Part shown: positions 26,418-33,446 of the stretch, in pieces
How the letters are laid out: every line of letters starts with the position of its first letter
Numbering within the stretch: the first letter of the stretch is position 1
From: Dinoroseobacter sp049800775
GTDB lineage: Bacteria > Pseudomonadota > Alphaproteobacteria > Rhodobacterales > Rhodobacteraceae
NCBI RefSeq assembly: GCF_049800775.1
Contig: NZ_JBNAFR010000008.1
Span: forward strand, 62,001 to 126,000
Length of the DNA: 64,000 nucleotides
Reading direction: 5' to 3'
Position numbers and translations under genes: made by a program
The notes under the pieces: model-generated
What the model was told of the DNA's origin: nothing
The model's input: only the letters and a program-made list of their open reading frames with translations
Database searches by the model: none

Positions 26418-27659
26418 TTAGTAGATCCGCTTGCGCGCGCGCTCGAGCCGGCTCAGGATCCGGTCGATCTCGTCCGGCTTGACCATGAACTCCTGCATGC
26501 CTTCCATGGCGACCTTGGCCATCTCCGCCGGAGCGTCCCGGTCAAAGAACTGCGCCAGCGCATAGGCGTTGTTCAGCAGCTCGAACCCTTCGACGATGAA
26601 CTCGTCATCGGATACGGAGGAGTTCCGGTTCACCGGCAGCTGACCCAGCGTGATGTTCGCTTCTGTCTGCTGACCCGCCTCGGTGACAAACTTCAGGAAC
26701 GCCTTCGCGGCGACCTTGTTTTGCGCGGCTGAGGGAATGTGGAACGTGTCCGTGGGGGCTTCTTCCGCCATGGGAATGCCGGGTGTGATCTCCGGGAACT
26801 GGTGGAAGCCGATCTGATCGTCAGTCAGGCCACCCTTCCGGTAGAGATCGACGGCGAAGTTGCCTTTTACCATCATGGCCGCATCACCCTGGGTGAAGAA
26901 AGGCACGGATTCCTGCCAGCTATAGGCGGTGTGGTTGTCGATGAACGCGCCCATGTCGATCAGTTCGCGCCAGCGCGCAAAAACGTCTTTGACACGATCA
27001 TCGGTCCACTCGATCTCGCCATTGGTCAGGGCCATGTGGAACTCATACCCGTTCTGGCGCAGGTTCAGGTAGTCGAACCAGCCCGCCGCGGTCCACAGCC
27101 ACTTGGTGCCGATGGAATAGCATTTCAGTCCAGAATCCAGAATGGCCTGGCAGTTTGCCTTGAATTCTTCCCAGTTGCCGGGCTCGCTCAGCCCGAGCTC
27201 GTTGAAGATGTCCTCGCGGTAATAGACACCCCACTGGTAGTAGGTATAGGGCACGCCCCACTGCTTGTCGTCGATGGTCATCGCGAGCTTCGTCGAGGCC
27301 AGATTGGCCGAAAGCTCTGCATCCCAGACATCCGAAACGTCCTCGAACAGGCCCGCATTCACATAAGGCAACATCCGGTTGCCCGCATACCAGTTCGCCA
27401 CATCGGGCGGGTTCGCGGTCAGGAAGTTGCGGATCTGCGTCTTGTACTCTTCGCGGTTGATGATCGTCAGATCGACCTCGAGATCCGGATGCATCGCGTC
27501 GAAATCGGCGGCAAGCTTCTCCATCGTCGCCCGCGGGGCCGGATCGTGCATGTCCGAGAAGATCACGAGCTTGCCGCTCAGATCCTCGGCAAGGGCTGGC
27601 CCGGCCAGAACGGCGGCACAGGCCAGCGTCGCAACGGACGCTTTCAGTGTGGATTGCAT
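26418..27659 (-). CDS. Sugar ABC transporter substrate-binding protein
   Basis: 413 residues with a signal peptide (MQSTLKASVATLACAAVLAGPALA, cleavage near AEDLSG) and the cluster-B/family-1 binding protein fold: KLVIFSDMHDPAPRATMEKLAADFDAMHPDLEVDLTII, then VPYTYYQWGVYYREDIFNELGL. It delivers sugar to the MalFG-type permeases downstream. Galactose or galactosides are inferred from the GH4, GH42 and galactonate genes in the same transcription direction. Its promoter lies in the 140-bp divergent region shared with the IclR regulator. Confidence 0.93.
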   Translation of the reverse strand: MQSTLKASVATLACAAVLAGPALAEDLSGKLVIFSDMHDPAPRATMEKLAADFDAMHPDLEVDLTIINREEYKTQIRNFLTANPPDVANWYAGNRMLPYVNAGLFEDVSDVWDAELSANLASTKLAMTIDDKQWGVPYTYYQWGVYYREDIFNELGLSEPGNWEEFKANCQAILDSGLKCYSIGTKWLWTAAGWFDYLNLRQNGYEFHMALTNGEIEWTDDRVKDVFARWRELIDMGAFIDNHTAYSWQESVPFFTQGDAAMMVKGNFAVDLYRKGGLTDDQIGFHQFPEITPGIPMAEEAPTDTFHIPSAAQNKVAAKAFLKFVTEAGQQTEANITLGQLPVNRNSSVSDDEFIVEGFELLNNAYALAQFFDRDAPAEMAKVAMEGMQEFMVKPDEIDRILSRLERARKRIY

Positions 27660-27691
27660 GATGTCCTCCCTATGGTCTCATGCGGATTTTA

Positions 27692-27728
27692 GTTTCAATA
27701 TTTGAAACCAAGTTTTATATATTGAAAT
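27692..27728. promoter_or_regulatory. Inverted repeats in the IclR / binding-protein divergent promoter
   Basis: GTTTCAA-TAT-TTGAAAC is a perfect 7-bp-arm repeat at 27692-27708. A weaker copy, GTTTTATATATTGAAAT, sits at 27712-27728, centred 20 bp further on. Both face the divergent starts at 27659 and 27800. IclR-family proteins such as KdgR bind GAAAC/GTTTC dyads, so these are good candidates for sites of the adjacent regulator. Confidence 0.7.
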
Positions 27729-27799
27729 GATGACCTGACGTCGCCTATGCTGTCAACAGGTTTTCGCCGCCAAGAGCGGAGCCAAGGGAGGAGACCCGC

Positions 27800-28597
27800 A
27801 TGACTGGAGATGGTACCGTCGGCAAGGCGCTGGCTGTTCTGGACCAGGTGGCCGCATATGGCCGCCCGGTGCGGTTTGGCGAGCTTTTGACCGACAGCAC
27901 GTTCCCCAAGGCGACGCTCTATCGCTTCGTCCAGACGCTGACCAATCAGGGCATGTTGCAATATGATCCGGACCGGCAGACCTATGCGCCGGGCATGCGC
28001 CTTGTGCGTCTGGCCCATGCGGCCTGGACCCAAAGCTCGCTGGCCCCATTGGCGCGGTCCCATGTGGATGCCCTGAGCGCCGAGCTGGGCGAGACGGTCC
28101 ATCTCGCGCAGCTCGACAATGCCCAGGTGCTTTATGTAGACAAGCGCAATGCCGCGAAGCCGGTCGAGATGTTCTCGCAGGCGGGCAAGGTCGGGCCGGC
28201 CTATTGCACCGGGGTGGGCAAGGCGATGCTTGCCTTCCTGCCGGAGGCCGAGCTGGCGCGAATCATCTCGCAGCAGTCATTCCACCGCTTTACCGAACAC
28301 ACCCATACCAGTGGCGAGAGCCTGCGCCGGGATCTCGCCGAGATCCGCGCCCGGGGCTACGCCTTTGACCGCGAAGAGCATGAACCGGGGATCATCTGCC
28401 TTGCGCTGCCGATCCTTGCCGGGGGCGGGCGCGTGCTGGGCGCGCTGTCGATCACGAGCACCACCGCCCGCATGGCGTTGCCCGCCCTCGAGGCGCACGC
28501 ACCGCTCATTCGCCACGCGGCGGAGCGCATCGCTGCAGACGCGCAGGACTGGCACTTCCCAGGCGCCACCGACGCGCTGCCACATACAGGAACCTGA
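27800..28597 (+). CDS. IclR-family transcriptional regulator of the galactose transporter operon
   Basis: 265 residues. An N-terminal winged helix (GTVGKALAVLDQVAAYGRPVRFGELLTDSTFPKATLYRFVQTLTNQGML) precedes the IclR effector domain (LDNAQVLYVDKRNA, GPAYCTGVGKAMLAFLPEAEL, GEREHEPGIICLALPILAGGG-like block). GGGAGGAG precedes the ATG. Divergent from the binding-protein gene and cotranscribed with the ABC ATPase 18 bp downstream, it most likely controls both through the GTTTCAA repeats. The ligand may be galactonate, KDGal or galactose; not determinable here. Confidence 0.92.
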   Translation: MTGDGTVGKALAVLDQVAAYGRPVRFGELLTDSTFPKATLYRFVQTLTNQGMLQYDPDRQTYAPGMRLVRLAHAAWTQSSLAPLARSHVDALSAELGETVHLAQLDNAQVLYVDKRNAAKPVEMFSQAGKVGPAYCTGVGKAMLAFLPEAELARIISQQSFHRFTEHTHTSGESLRRDLAEIRARGYAFDREEHEPGIICLALPILAGGGRVLGALSITSTTARMALPALEAHAPLIRHAAERIAADAQDWHFPGATDALPHTGT

Positions 28598-28615
28598 ACG
28601 GAGGAGGGGCCGGGC

Positions 28616-29668
28616 ATGTCCGGGATCGTATTGGAACACGCTATCAAGCGCTACGGAGACACGCAGGTGATCCATGGTGTGGATCTGACCGTGGAGGATG
28701 GCGAGTTTTGCGTCTTTGTCGGCCCGTCCGGCTGTGGCAAGTCCACGCTGTTGCGGATGATCGCGGGTCTGGAGGAGACCAGCGACGGGACGATCTCGAT
28801 CGGCCCCCGGGATGTGACCCGGTTGGACCCTGCCGAGCGGGGCGTGGCGATGGTGTTTCAGACCTATGCCCTTTATCCCCATATGACCGTTGAAGAAAAC
28901 ATGGGCTTCGGGCTCAAGATGAACGGCGTGCCCAAGGACGAGATCAGGCAGAAGGTCTCGGGGGCGTCCGAGATCCTCAAGCTCGATCAATATCTCAAGC
29001 GCAAGCCCAAGGCGCTCTCGGGCGGGCAGCGGCAGCGGGTGGCGATTGGTCGGGCCATCGTACGCGGGCCGGAGGTGTTTCTGTTCGACGAGCCACTGTC
29101 GAACCTAGATGCGGAGTTGCGGGTCGAGATGCGGGTGGAGATCGCCCGTCTGCACAAGGAAATCGGCGCGACCATGGTCTATGTCACCCATGACCAGGTC
29201 GAGGCGATGACGCTGGCCGACAAGATCGTGGTGTTGCGCGCAGGTAAGATCGAACAGGTGGGCGCGCCGCTGCATCTCTATCGCGACCCGGACAATGTCT
29301 TTGTCGCCGGGTTCATCGGGTCGCCCGCAATGAACTTCCTGAAGGGCGAAATCAGGGACGGGATGGTCCATGTGGATGGGGTCGCGCCGCTGGCGGTGAC
29401 TGCCGCGGAGGGGCGGTCCGGCAAGGTGATTGTCGGCGTGCGCCCGCAACACCTCAAGCTTGATCCGGCGGGGGATACCCATCTGGTCGACGTGACCGAA
29501 GCGCTCGGGGATGTGTCCTACCTGTATCTCAAGGCGGCCGATGGGGCGCGGCTGACCGTTGAGGCCGGGGAGGAGGACCCGCTGCCGGAGGGCAGTGGGG
29601 TAGGCCTGGTCCTGTCGCCGGATCGGGTCATGCTGTTCGACGCCGAAACCGAAGAGCGGCTGCGCTAG
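28616..29668 (+). CDS. Sugar ABC transporter ATP-binding protein (UgpC/MsmK/MalK type)
   Basis: 350 residues. Walker A GPSGCGKST, signature LSGGQRQR, Walker B VFLFDEPLSNLDAE and the switch histidine in YVTHDQVEAM are present. A C-terminal OB/MOI domain (GVRPQHLKL onward) marks the MalK class. It supplies energy to the permease pair encoded on the opposite strand, being the only ATPase of that type nearby. It is translated just after the IclR gene, with GGAGGAGG upstream of the ATG. Confidence 0.95.
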   Translation: MSGIVLEHAIKRYGDTQVIHGVDLTVEDGEFCVFVGPSGCGKSTLLRMIAGLEETSDGTISIGPRDVTRLDPAERGVAMVFQTYALYPHMTVEENMGFGLKMNGVPKDEIRQKVSGASEILKLDQYLKRKPKALSGGQRQRVAIGRAIVRGPEVFLFDEPLSNLDAELRVEMRVEIARLHKEIGATMVYVTHDQVEAMTLADKIVVLRAGKIEQVGAPLHLYRDPDNVFVAGFIGSPAMNFLKGEIRDGMVHVDGVAPLAVTAAEGRSGKVIVGVRPQHLKLDPAGDTHLVDVTEALGDVSYLYLKAADGARLTVEAGEEDPLPEGSGVGLVLSPDRVMLFDAETEERLR

Positions 29669-29812
29669 GAGGGGCGGGGGCCGGGGCGTCGCCTCGGACT
29701 TTGTCGAGGGGCAGAGCGTCTCCGCGACGCGGCAGGCCGCGCCACTCGGCGCTCTGCGGCGGAGCCCTCCCCGGCGGTGCCGGGTCGGACTGCGCCGGGC
29801 GCTACTTTGACC

Positions 29813-30085
29813 TCACTGCGCTCCGGGGTGTTTCCGGTGGCTTGGCGGCCATGCTGCTGGGGCGCGGGTCGCGTCCCTGTCTCCGCCGCGGGTGATCGGG
29901 CAGGGCTGTTGCGGGAGGCGGGACTGGCGCAAGATCCAGTGACGCGCGGTGATCGCCGCGGCCAGAACCACCGCCCCTTGCAAGGCGGTGACCGTAAGGC
30001 TCAGGCAGGCGTCGCTTTCGGCGATCCCGAGCCAGAGTTGCAAGGGGCCGGACTGCCCTTGGCAGTCGAGATCTGTTAGATCCAT
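29813..30085 (-). CDS. Possible small membrane protein, unrecognised
   Basis: Reading frame of 90 residues starting MDLTDLDCQGQSGPLQLWLG, with one hydrophobic stretch (LSLTVTALQGAVVLAAAITA). The ATG is preceded by GGAGG at a 5-base spacing, a near-ideal ribosome site, which is the main support. The C-terminal part is Arg/Pro-rich and looks less coding-like. No family is recognised. It would be divergent from rcnR. Confidence 0.35.
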   Translation of the reverse strand: MDLTDLDCQGQSGPLQLWLGIAESDACLSLTVTALQGAVVLAAAITARHWILRQSRLPQQPCPITRGGDRDATRAPAAWPPSHRKHPGAQ

Positions 30086-30234
30086 CCTTTCCTCCAACAC
30101 GTGCGCGATCACCCGGCGCGCATTGCTCTGTCCTGACCCGGGATCGCGCCGGAAGTGGGGCGCAGTTGCGGCGCATTTGGCTGCGCGCCGGAGAAGGGGC
30201 GGTGGTCCGCAACGGGGAAAACGTCACGTGGACC

Positions 30235-30253
30235 TATCCCCCGGGGGAGGATA
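30235..30253. promoter_or_regulatory. RcnR/CsoR-type operator upstream of rcnR
   Basis: TAT, five C, five G, AGG, ATA: a C/G tract flanked by AT-rich ends, 10 bases before the rcnR ATG. Operators of the RcnR/CsoR family have this layout (a G/C tract between inverted AT-rich ends). The G-run may also act as a ribosome site, so repressor and ribosome could compete. Confidence 0.72.
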
Positions 30254-30263
30254 AGCTGCCCCG

Positions 30264-30539
30264 ATGACCGAGCCGCACAGACATGCCAGCCATCCCGCAA
30301 TCGCCAAGCGCCTCAAACGTGCCGAGGGGCATTTGAGATCCATCGGCGGCATGTTGGAAGACGGGCGGCCCTGTGCCGAGATTGCCCAGCAGCTGCACGC
30401 AGTGCAGAAGGCGGTCGAGCAGGCGAAACGCGTTCTGATTCAGGATCACATGGACCATTGCCTGAGCGCCCCCGCGCCGGAGCCCGAGGCCCTGCAAGCC
30501 GCGCTGGACGAGATGCGCGCGTTGACGAAGTACCTGTGA
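30264..30539 (+). CDS. rcnR: Metal-sensing repressor, RcnR/FrmR (CsoR) family
   Basis: 91-residue all-helical repressor. The ligand pattern fits the RcnR branch: an N-terminal His set (His5, His7, His10), Cys37 in DGRPCAEIAQQ, and His62/His65 in IQDHMDHCL. It should repress rcnA until Ni(II) or Co(II) binds. FrmR-type (formaldehyde) members share Cys at the same position, but the neighbouring RcnA exporter favours metal sensing. Its stop lies 46 bp before rcnA. Confidence 0.88.
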   Translation: MTEPHRHASHPAIAKRLKRAEGHLRSIGGMLEDGRPCAEIAQQLHAVQKAVEQAKRVLIQDHMDHCLSAPAPEPEALQAALDEMRALTKYL

Positions 30540-30585
30540 TGACAGACCAGACAGCCCCTCGAACGCGGCTCACCGGGAGGGCTGC

Positions 30586-31467
30586 ATGGATCTGAGCGGG
30601 ATGATTGCGGCGGGCGGGGCCAACCCCTTGGTGCTCTTTGCGCTGGCGCTTGCGCTGGGCGCGCTGCACGGGCTGGAGCCCGGGCATTCCAAGACGATGA
30701 TGGCCGCCTATATCATCGCCGCCAAGGGCACCGTGGGGCAGGCGGTGCTGCTTGGGCTGTCGGCGGCCTTGTCCCATTCCTTGATCGTCTGGGTGCTGGC
30801 GGCGCTGGCCCTGATCTATGGCGATGCGCTGATCGGCGCGGCGTTGGAGCCCTATTTCATGATGCTGAGCGGGGCGATGGTGATCGCGATCGGTGTGTGG
30901 ATGCTGGCGCAACAGGGGCGCACAAGGCGGCATGCGAACAGGTCGGTTGAGCCTGTTGCGGGTCCGGAAACGATGGCGCACGCGCATCACGGACACGGAC
31001 ACGGACACGGACACGGACACGGACACGGACACGGACACGGACACGGACACGGACACGGACACGGGCCGGGCGATCATCATATGGACGCCCATACCCTCGC
31101 CCATGCCAGCGAGATCGAGGCCCGTCTGGCGCAGGGGCGGACCGGGACAGGGCAGACGATCCTGTTTGGACTCTCCGGTGGCCTCATCCCCTGTCCTGCG
31201 GCGATCACAGTCTTTCTGCTCTGTCTCCATCTGGGACAGATCGGGCTCGGGGTGACGCTTGTCACGGCCTTCTCGCTGGGGCTTGCGGCGACGTTGGTGC
31301 TGGTCGGGGTCGTGGCGGCCATGGGTCTTTCGGCCGTGCGGCAGCGAAGCGGGCGGTTGGACGCGATTTTCGCCGCCGCGCCCTATCTGTCCGGAGTGTT
31401 GATTTGCCTCGTCGGGGGCGCGATTCTCTGGTCGGGCTACGCACATCTTGGACACGCCCACGGCTGA
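30586..31467 (+). CDS. rcnA: Nickel/cobalt efflux protein RcnA with expanded Gly-His loop
   Basis: 293-residue inner-membrane exporter. The first membrane helices carry ALGALHGLEPGHSKTMMAAYIIA, the HX4-GHSK-type metal motif of NicO/RcnA proteins. A long cytoplasmic or periplasmic His-rich loop (about residues 128-165) contains 12 successive Gly-His pairs followed by GPGDHHMDAH. The second half has SGGLIPCPAAITVFLLCLHLGQIGLG, another NicO motif. Operon with rcnR. The Gly-His tract is encoded by an uninterrupted hexanucleotide repeat. Confidence 0.93.
   Translation: MDLSGMIAAGGANPLVLFALALALGALHGLEPGHSKTMMAAYIIAAKGTVGQAVLLGLSAALSHSLIVWVLAALALIYGDALIGAALEPYFMMLSGAMVIAIGVWMLAQQGRTRRHANRSVEPVAGPETMAHAHHGHGHGHGHGHGHGHGHGHGHGHGHGPGDHHMDAHTLAHASEIEARLAQGRTGTGQTILFGLSGGLIPCPAAITVFLLCLHLGQIGLGVTLVTAFSLGLAATLVLVGVVAAMGLSAVRQRSGRLDAIFAAAPYLSGVLICLVGGAILWSGYAHLGHAHG
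30991..31062 (+). repeat. (GGACAC)x12 microsatellite within rcnA
   Basis: Twelve perfect tandem copies of GGACAC, 72 bp, encode (Gly-His)x12. All repeats use the same codons, GGA and CAC, although GGA is uncommon in neighbouring genes. Unit length is a multiple of three, so slippage would lengthen or shorten the metal-binding loop without a frameshift. Confidence 0.97.
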
Positions 31468-31770
31468 TCCATTCTCAGAATGCCGTCAAAAGAGGCATTT
31501 GGCCCCGAGGGCGCATCTGCGAAACGCAGCCTGTAAAAGCCGTTGCAAAAACACTGATTTTGCGCGCGCCAAATTCGGCAAAAGTGGACGGGCCCTGAAC
31601 TTGCAGTAATGTGAACCTACAGTGACGATCGGTTGTGTCGCTGTCACAAAGACCTCGTCTGGCAATGCCCGTTTCCGTCGGCCTCCTCCTCCCCTCGACG
31701 GCACGGGCATTGTTCCAGCGGGGCAGATTTCCAACCACAAACACACCGCGCACCTGACCTTCTGGCCTGC
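31468..31770. other. Gap between convergent rcnA and DUF1045 genes
   Basis: No supported protein gene. It has a small hairpin CTGCG-AAA-CGCAG at 31517-31529, a GCAAAA / TTTTGC dyad at 31545-31563, and a large two-part hairpin at 31663-31712 annotated separately. The hairpins could be terminators for rcnA or part of a small RNA. Confidence 0.5.
31663..31712 (+). ncRNA. Candidate hairpin RNA with CCUCCUCCUCCCC loop
   Basis: Outer arms CAATGCCCGT / ACGGGCATTG (10 bp) enclose inner arms CCGTCG / CGACGG (6 bp) and a 15-base loop, GCCTCCTCCTCCCCT. A C/U-rich anti-Shine-Dalgarno loop on a stable stem is the hallmark of the CUCCUCCC small RNAs (CcsR, 'cuckoo' RNAs) of Rhodobacter and other alphaproteobacteria. 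No T-run follows, and no promoter is certain. The minus strand would present GGAGG instead. This is a structural resemblance only. Confidence 0.35.
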
Positions 31771-32475
31771 TTACCAGAGCAAGGGCATGCGGGGGCGTTC
31801 CGCCCGGATCGGAGCATCGCTGATCAGGGCGGTGCCCGACGCGCGCAGCGGGTAGCGCTGAATCAGACGGAACCACCCGGTGGCGTCCTCACCCACGAGG
31901 CTGAGGCTGCGCAGGTGGAAGGGCCGGGGCAGGTTGGGCTCGATGATCGGCCGCATGGCAGCCGCCAGGGCGATCAGTTCGGCCCGAGGGAGGGTATCGC
32001 TGAGCTGGAACTGAAACGGGGGCGGGGTGTCCGGGCGAGGCGCCTCCGCATGGGCGGGGCCTGTGGCCGGGACCTGCAGATCCTGAAAGCTGCGCGTGAC
32101 CGTGGTGCAGAACCGCTCCAGCGCCGGGCTCTCATCCCGGGGCAGCAGGGCGATGGCGCCCGATTGCGGGTCGAGCCGCAATCCCGCGAGGGGCACTTCG
32201 GTACAATGCTCGGCAATGGCGCGTGCGCGGTGGTGGAGGTCGAGGGGCGAATGCCCGGCGGCAAGGCGAAAGGGCGCGACCAGCAGGGCCTGGCAGCCAT
32301 AGCGACGCCGACGCGCTGCAATCTTCGACAGGGGCAAGGGCAATCGATCAATCTTCAACAGCGGGACGTCCTGACCCCGCTCAAGATCCCAGCCGAGCCA
32401 ATGCTTGCCCAACACCGCAAGATCCGTTTCCGGATCCGGTGCGTAACTGAGCGCAAATCGGCTGTATCGATGCAT
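31771..32475 (-). CDS. DUF1045 family protein (2H phosphoesterase-like)
   Basis: 234 residues starting MHRYSRFALSYAPDPETDLAVLGKHWLGWD, the characteristic DUF1045 opening. The middle has APFRLAAGHSPLDLHHRARAIAEH and the end PYPLRASG-like ERYPL block (QRYPL). Members occur in phosphonate gene clusters and are predicted 2H-type phosphoesterases, but no phn genes are in this window. Function therefore remains open. ATG 32475 is chosen because homology begins there. Confidence 0.8.
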   Translation of the reverse strand: MHRYSRFALSYAPDPETDLAVLGKHWLGWDLERGQDVPLLKIDRLPLPLSKIAARRRRYGCQALLVAPFRLAAGHSPLDLHHRARAIAEHCTEVPLAGLRLDPQSGAIALLPRDESPALERFCTTVTRSFQDLQVPATGPAHAEAPRPDTPPPFQFQLSDTLPRAELIALAAAMRPIIEPNLPRPFHLRSLSLVGEDATGWFRLIQRYPLRASGTALISDAPIRAERPRMPLLW

Positions 32476-32553
32476 CTCCGTCCCCCCAGCGGCGAGATGA
32501 CCCGTCCAGTCTATGTCACTTTGGCGTGATTTGCAAAAAACAGCTCTGGCGGG

Positions 32554-32597
32554 GAATTGGGGCTTGTCCAATTCTATAGTTCATATATTCATGAATT
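32554..32597. promoter_or_regulatory. Inverted repeats at the arsR-arsC promoter
   Basis: GAATTGG / CCAATTC (7-bp arms, 7-base spacer, 32554-32574) and the perfect decamer ATTCATGAAT (32587-32596) lie immediately before the ATG at 32598. AT-rich dyads touching the start are typical ArsR sites. No Shine-Dalgarno sequence is visible in this interval. Confidence 0.6.
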
Positions 32598-33416
32598 ATG
32601 GAATTGATCGAAGCCTCCGACGCGCTCGACGCGCTCAGTCATCCCGGTCGTCTTGGGGTGTTTCGCCTGCTGGTGCGGCGCGGACCCGAGGGGGTGCGCC
32701 CGTCCGAGATGGCGGCGGCGCTCTCGCTGAAGCCCAACACTTTGTCGGTCTACCTTTCCGCGTTGCAGCAGGTCGGTCTGGTCCGCTCGCGCCGCGACGG
32801 GCGGGCGGTGATCTACGCGGCCGAGATGGGGCGGATGGGAGATCTGCTGAGCTATCTGGTCGCCGATTGCTGCCGAGGGCGCCCGGATCTTTGCCTGCCT
32901 GATCCGGGTCCCGCAGCGGAGCCACGGGTTCGGAACGTGCTGTTCCTGTGCACCGGGAACTCCGCCCGCTCGATCTTTGCCGAGCAGTTGCTGACAGATC
33001 TGGGCGAGGGGCGGTTCGTCGCGCGTTCCGCCGGGCGCATGCCGACCGGTCGTGTGAACCCGCACACGCTCGAGGTGCTGGCGGGGCATGGGCATGGCGT
33101 CGAAGGGCTGCGATCCAAGCCGGTCTCTGCGGTCCAGACGCCGGATGCGGCGGATATGGATTTCGTGTTCACAGTCTGCGACGCTGCCGCCAATGAAGAG
33201 TGCGCGCCCTGGCCCGGTCTGCCCCTGAGCGCCCATTGGGGCGTGCCGGATCCAGCGCAGGTTCAGGGGGACGAAGCGGAGACATCCCGCGCCTTTGCCG
33301 AGACCTATCGTCAGATGCGCGACCGCATCGAACGCTTTGTCGCACTCCCGTTGCAATCCCTCGACAGACTGGCGCTTCAGGCCCGGCTTGACGAGATCGG
33401 GCGGCCCGCGCCCTGA
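32598..33416 (+). CDS. Fused ArsR repressor - low-molecular-weight arsenate reductase
   Basis: 272 residues with two domains. Residues 1-105 are an ArsR winged helix (ALSHPGRLGVFRLL; recognition helix KPNTLSVYLSALQQVGLV) with a C-terminal arsenite site, Cys91, Cys92 and Cys99, in ADCCRGRPDLC. Residues 112-270 are a LMW-phosphatase-type arsenate reductase: NVLFLCTGNSARS with nucleophile Cys118, and VCD/ECAPWP with Cys194 and Cys202. The product of one half is thus the inducer of the other. It heads an operon with GAPDH and ArsJ. Confidence 0.93.
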   Translation: MELIEASDALDALSHPGRLGVFRLLVRRGPEGVRPSEMAAALSLKPNTLSVYLSALQQVGLVRSRRDGRAVIYAAEMGRMGDLLSYLVADCCRGRPDLCLPDPGPAAEPRVRNVLFLCTGNSARSIFAEQLLTDLGEGRFVARSAGRMPTGRVNPHTLEVLAGHGHGVEGLRSKPVSAVQTPDAADMDFVFTVCDAAANEECAPWPGLPLSAHWGVPDPAQVQGDEAETSRAFAETYRQMRDRIERFVALPLQSLDRLALQARLDEIGRPAP

Positions 33417-33446
33417 CCCCTGCCACCCTTACGGAAAGACGATGAG

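Larger units (their letters stand above)
29669..30263. other. Long GC-rich gap between the ABC ATPase and rcnR
   Basis: Apart from the possible 90-residue frame on the minus strand and the RcnR-type operator at its end, nothing certain is seen. The first 130 bases are very GC-rich with several short inverted repeats (for example around GCAGAGCG / CGCTCTGC at 29711-29758) but no T-run terminator. Confidence 0.45.

Noticed and set aside
30991..31062. CRISPR-like repeat array
   Set aside because: The units are contiguous hexamers without spacers, inside a protein-coding frame.
30313..31461. Minus-strand frame with a long (Val-Ser)n run and plus-strand frame with (Thr-Asp)n
   Set aside because: Both are other-frame readings of the GGACAC microsatellite inside rcnA.
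31633..32529. 298-residue plus-strand frame over the DUF1045 gene
   Set aside because: Low-complexity shadow; the minus strand carries the recognisable DUF1045 opening.
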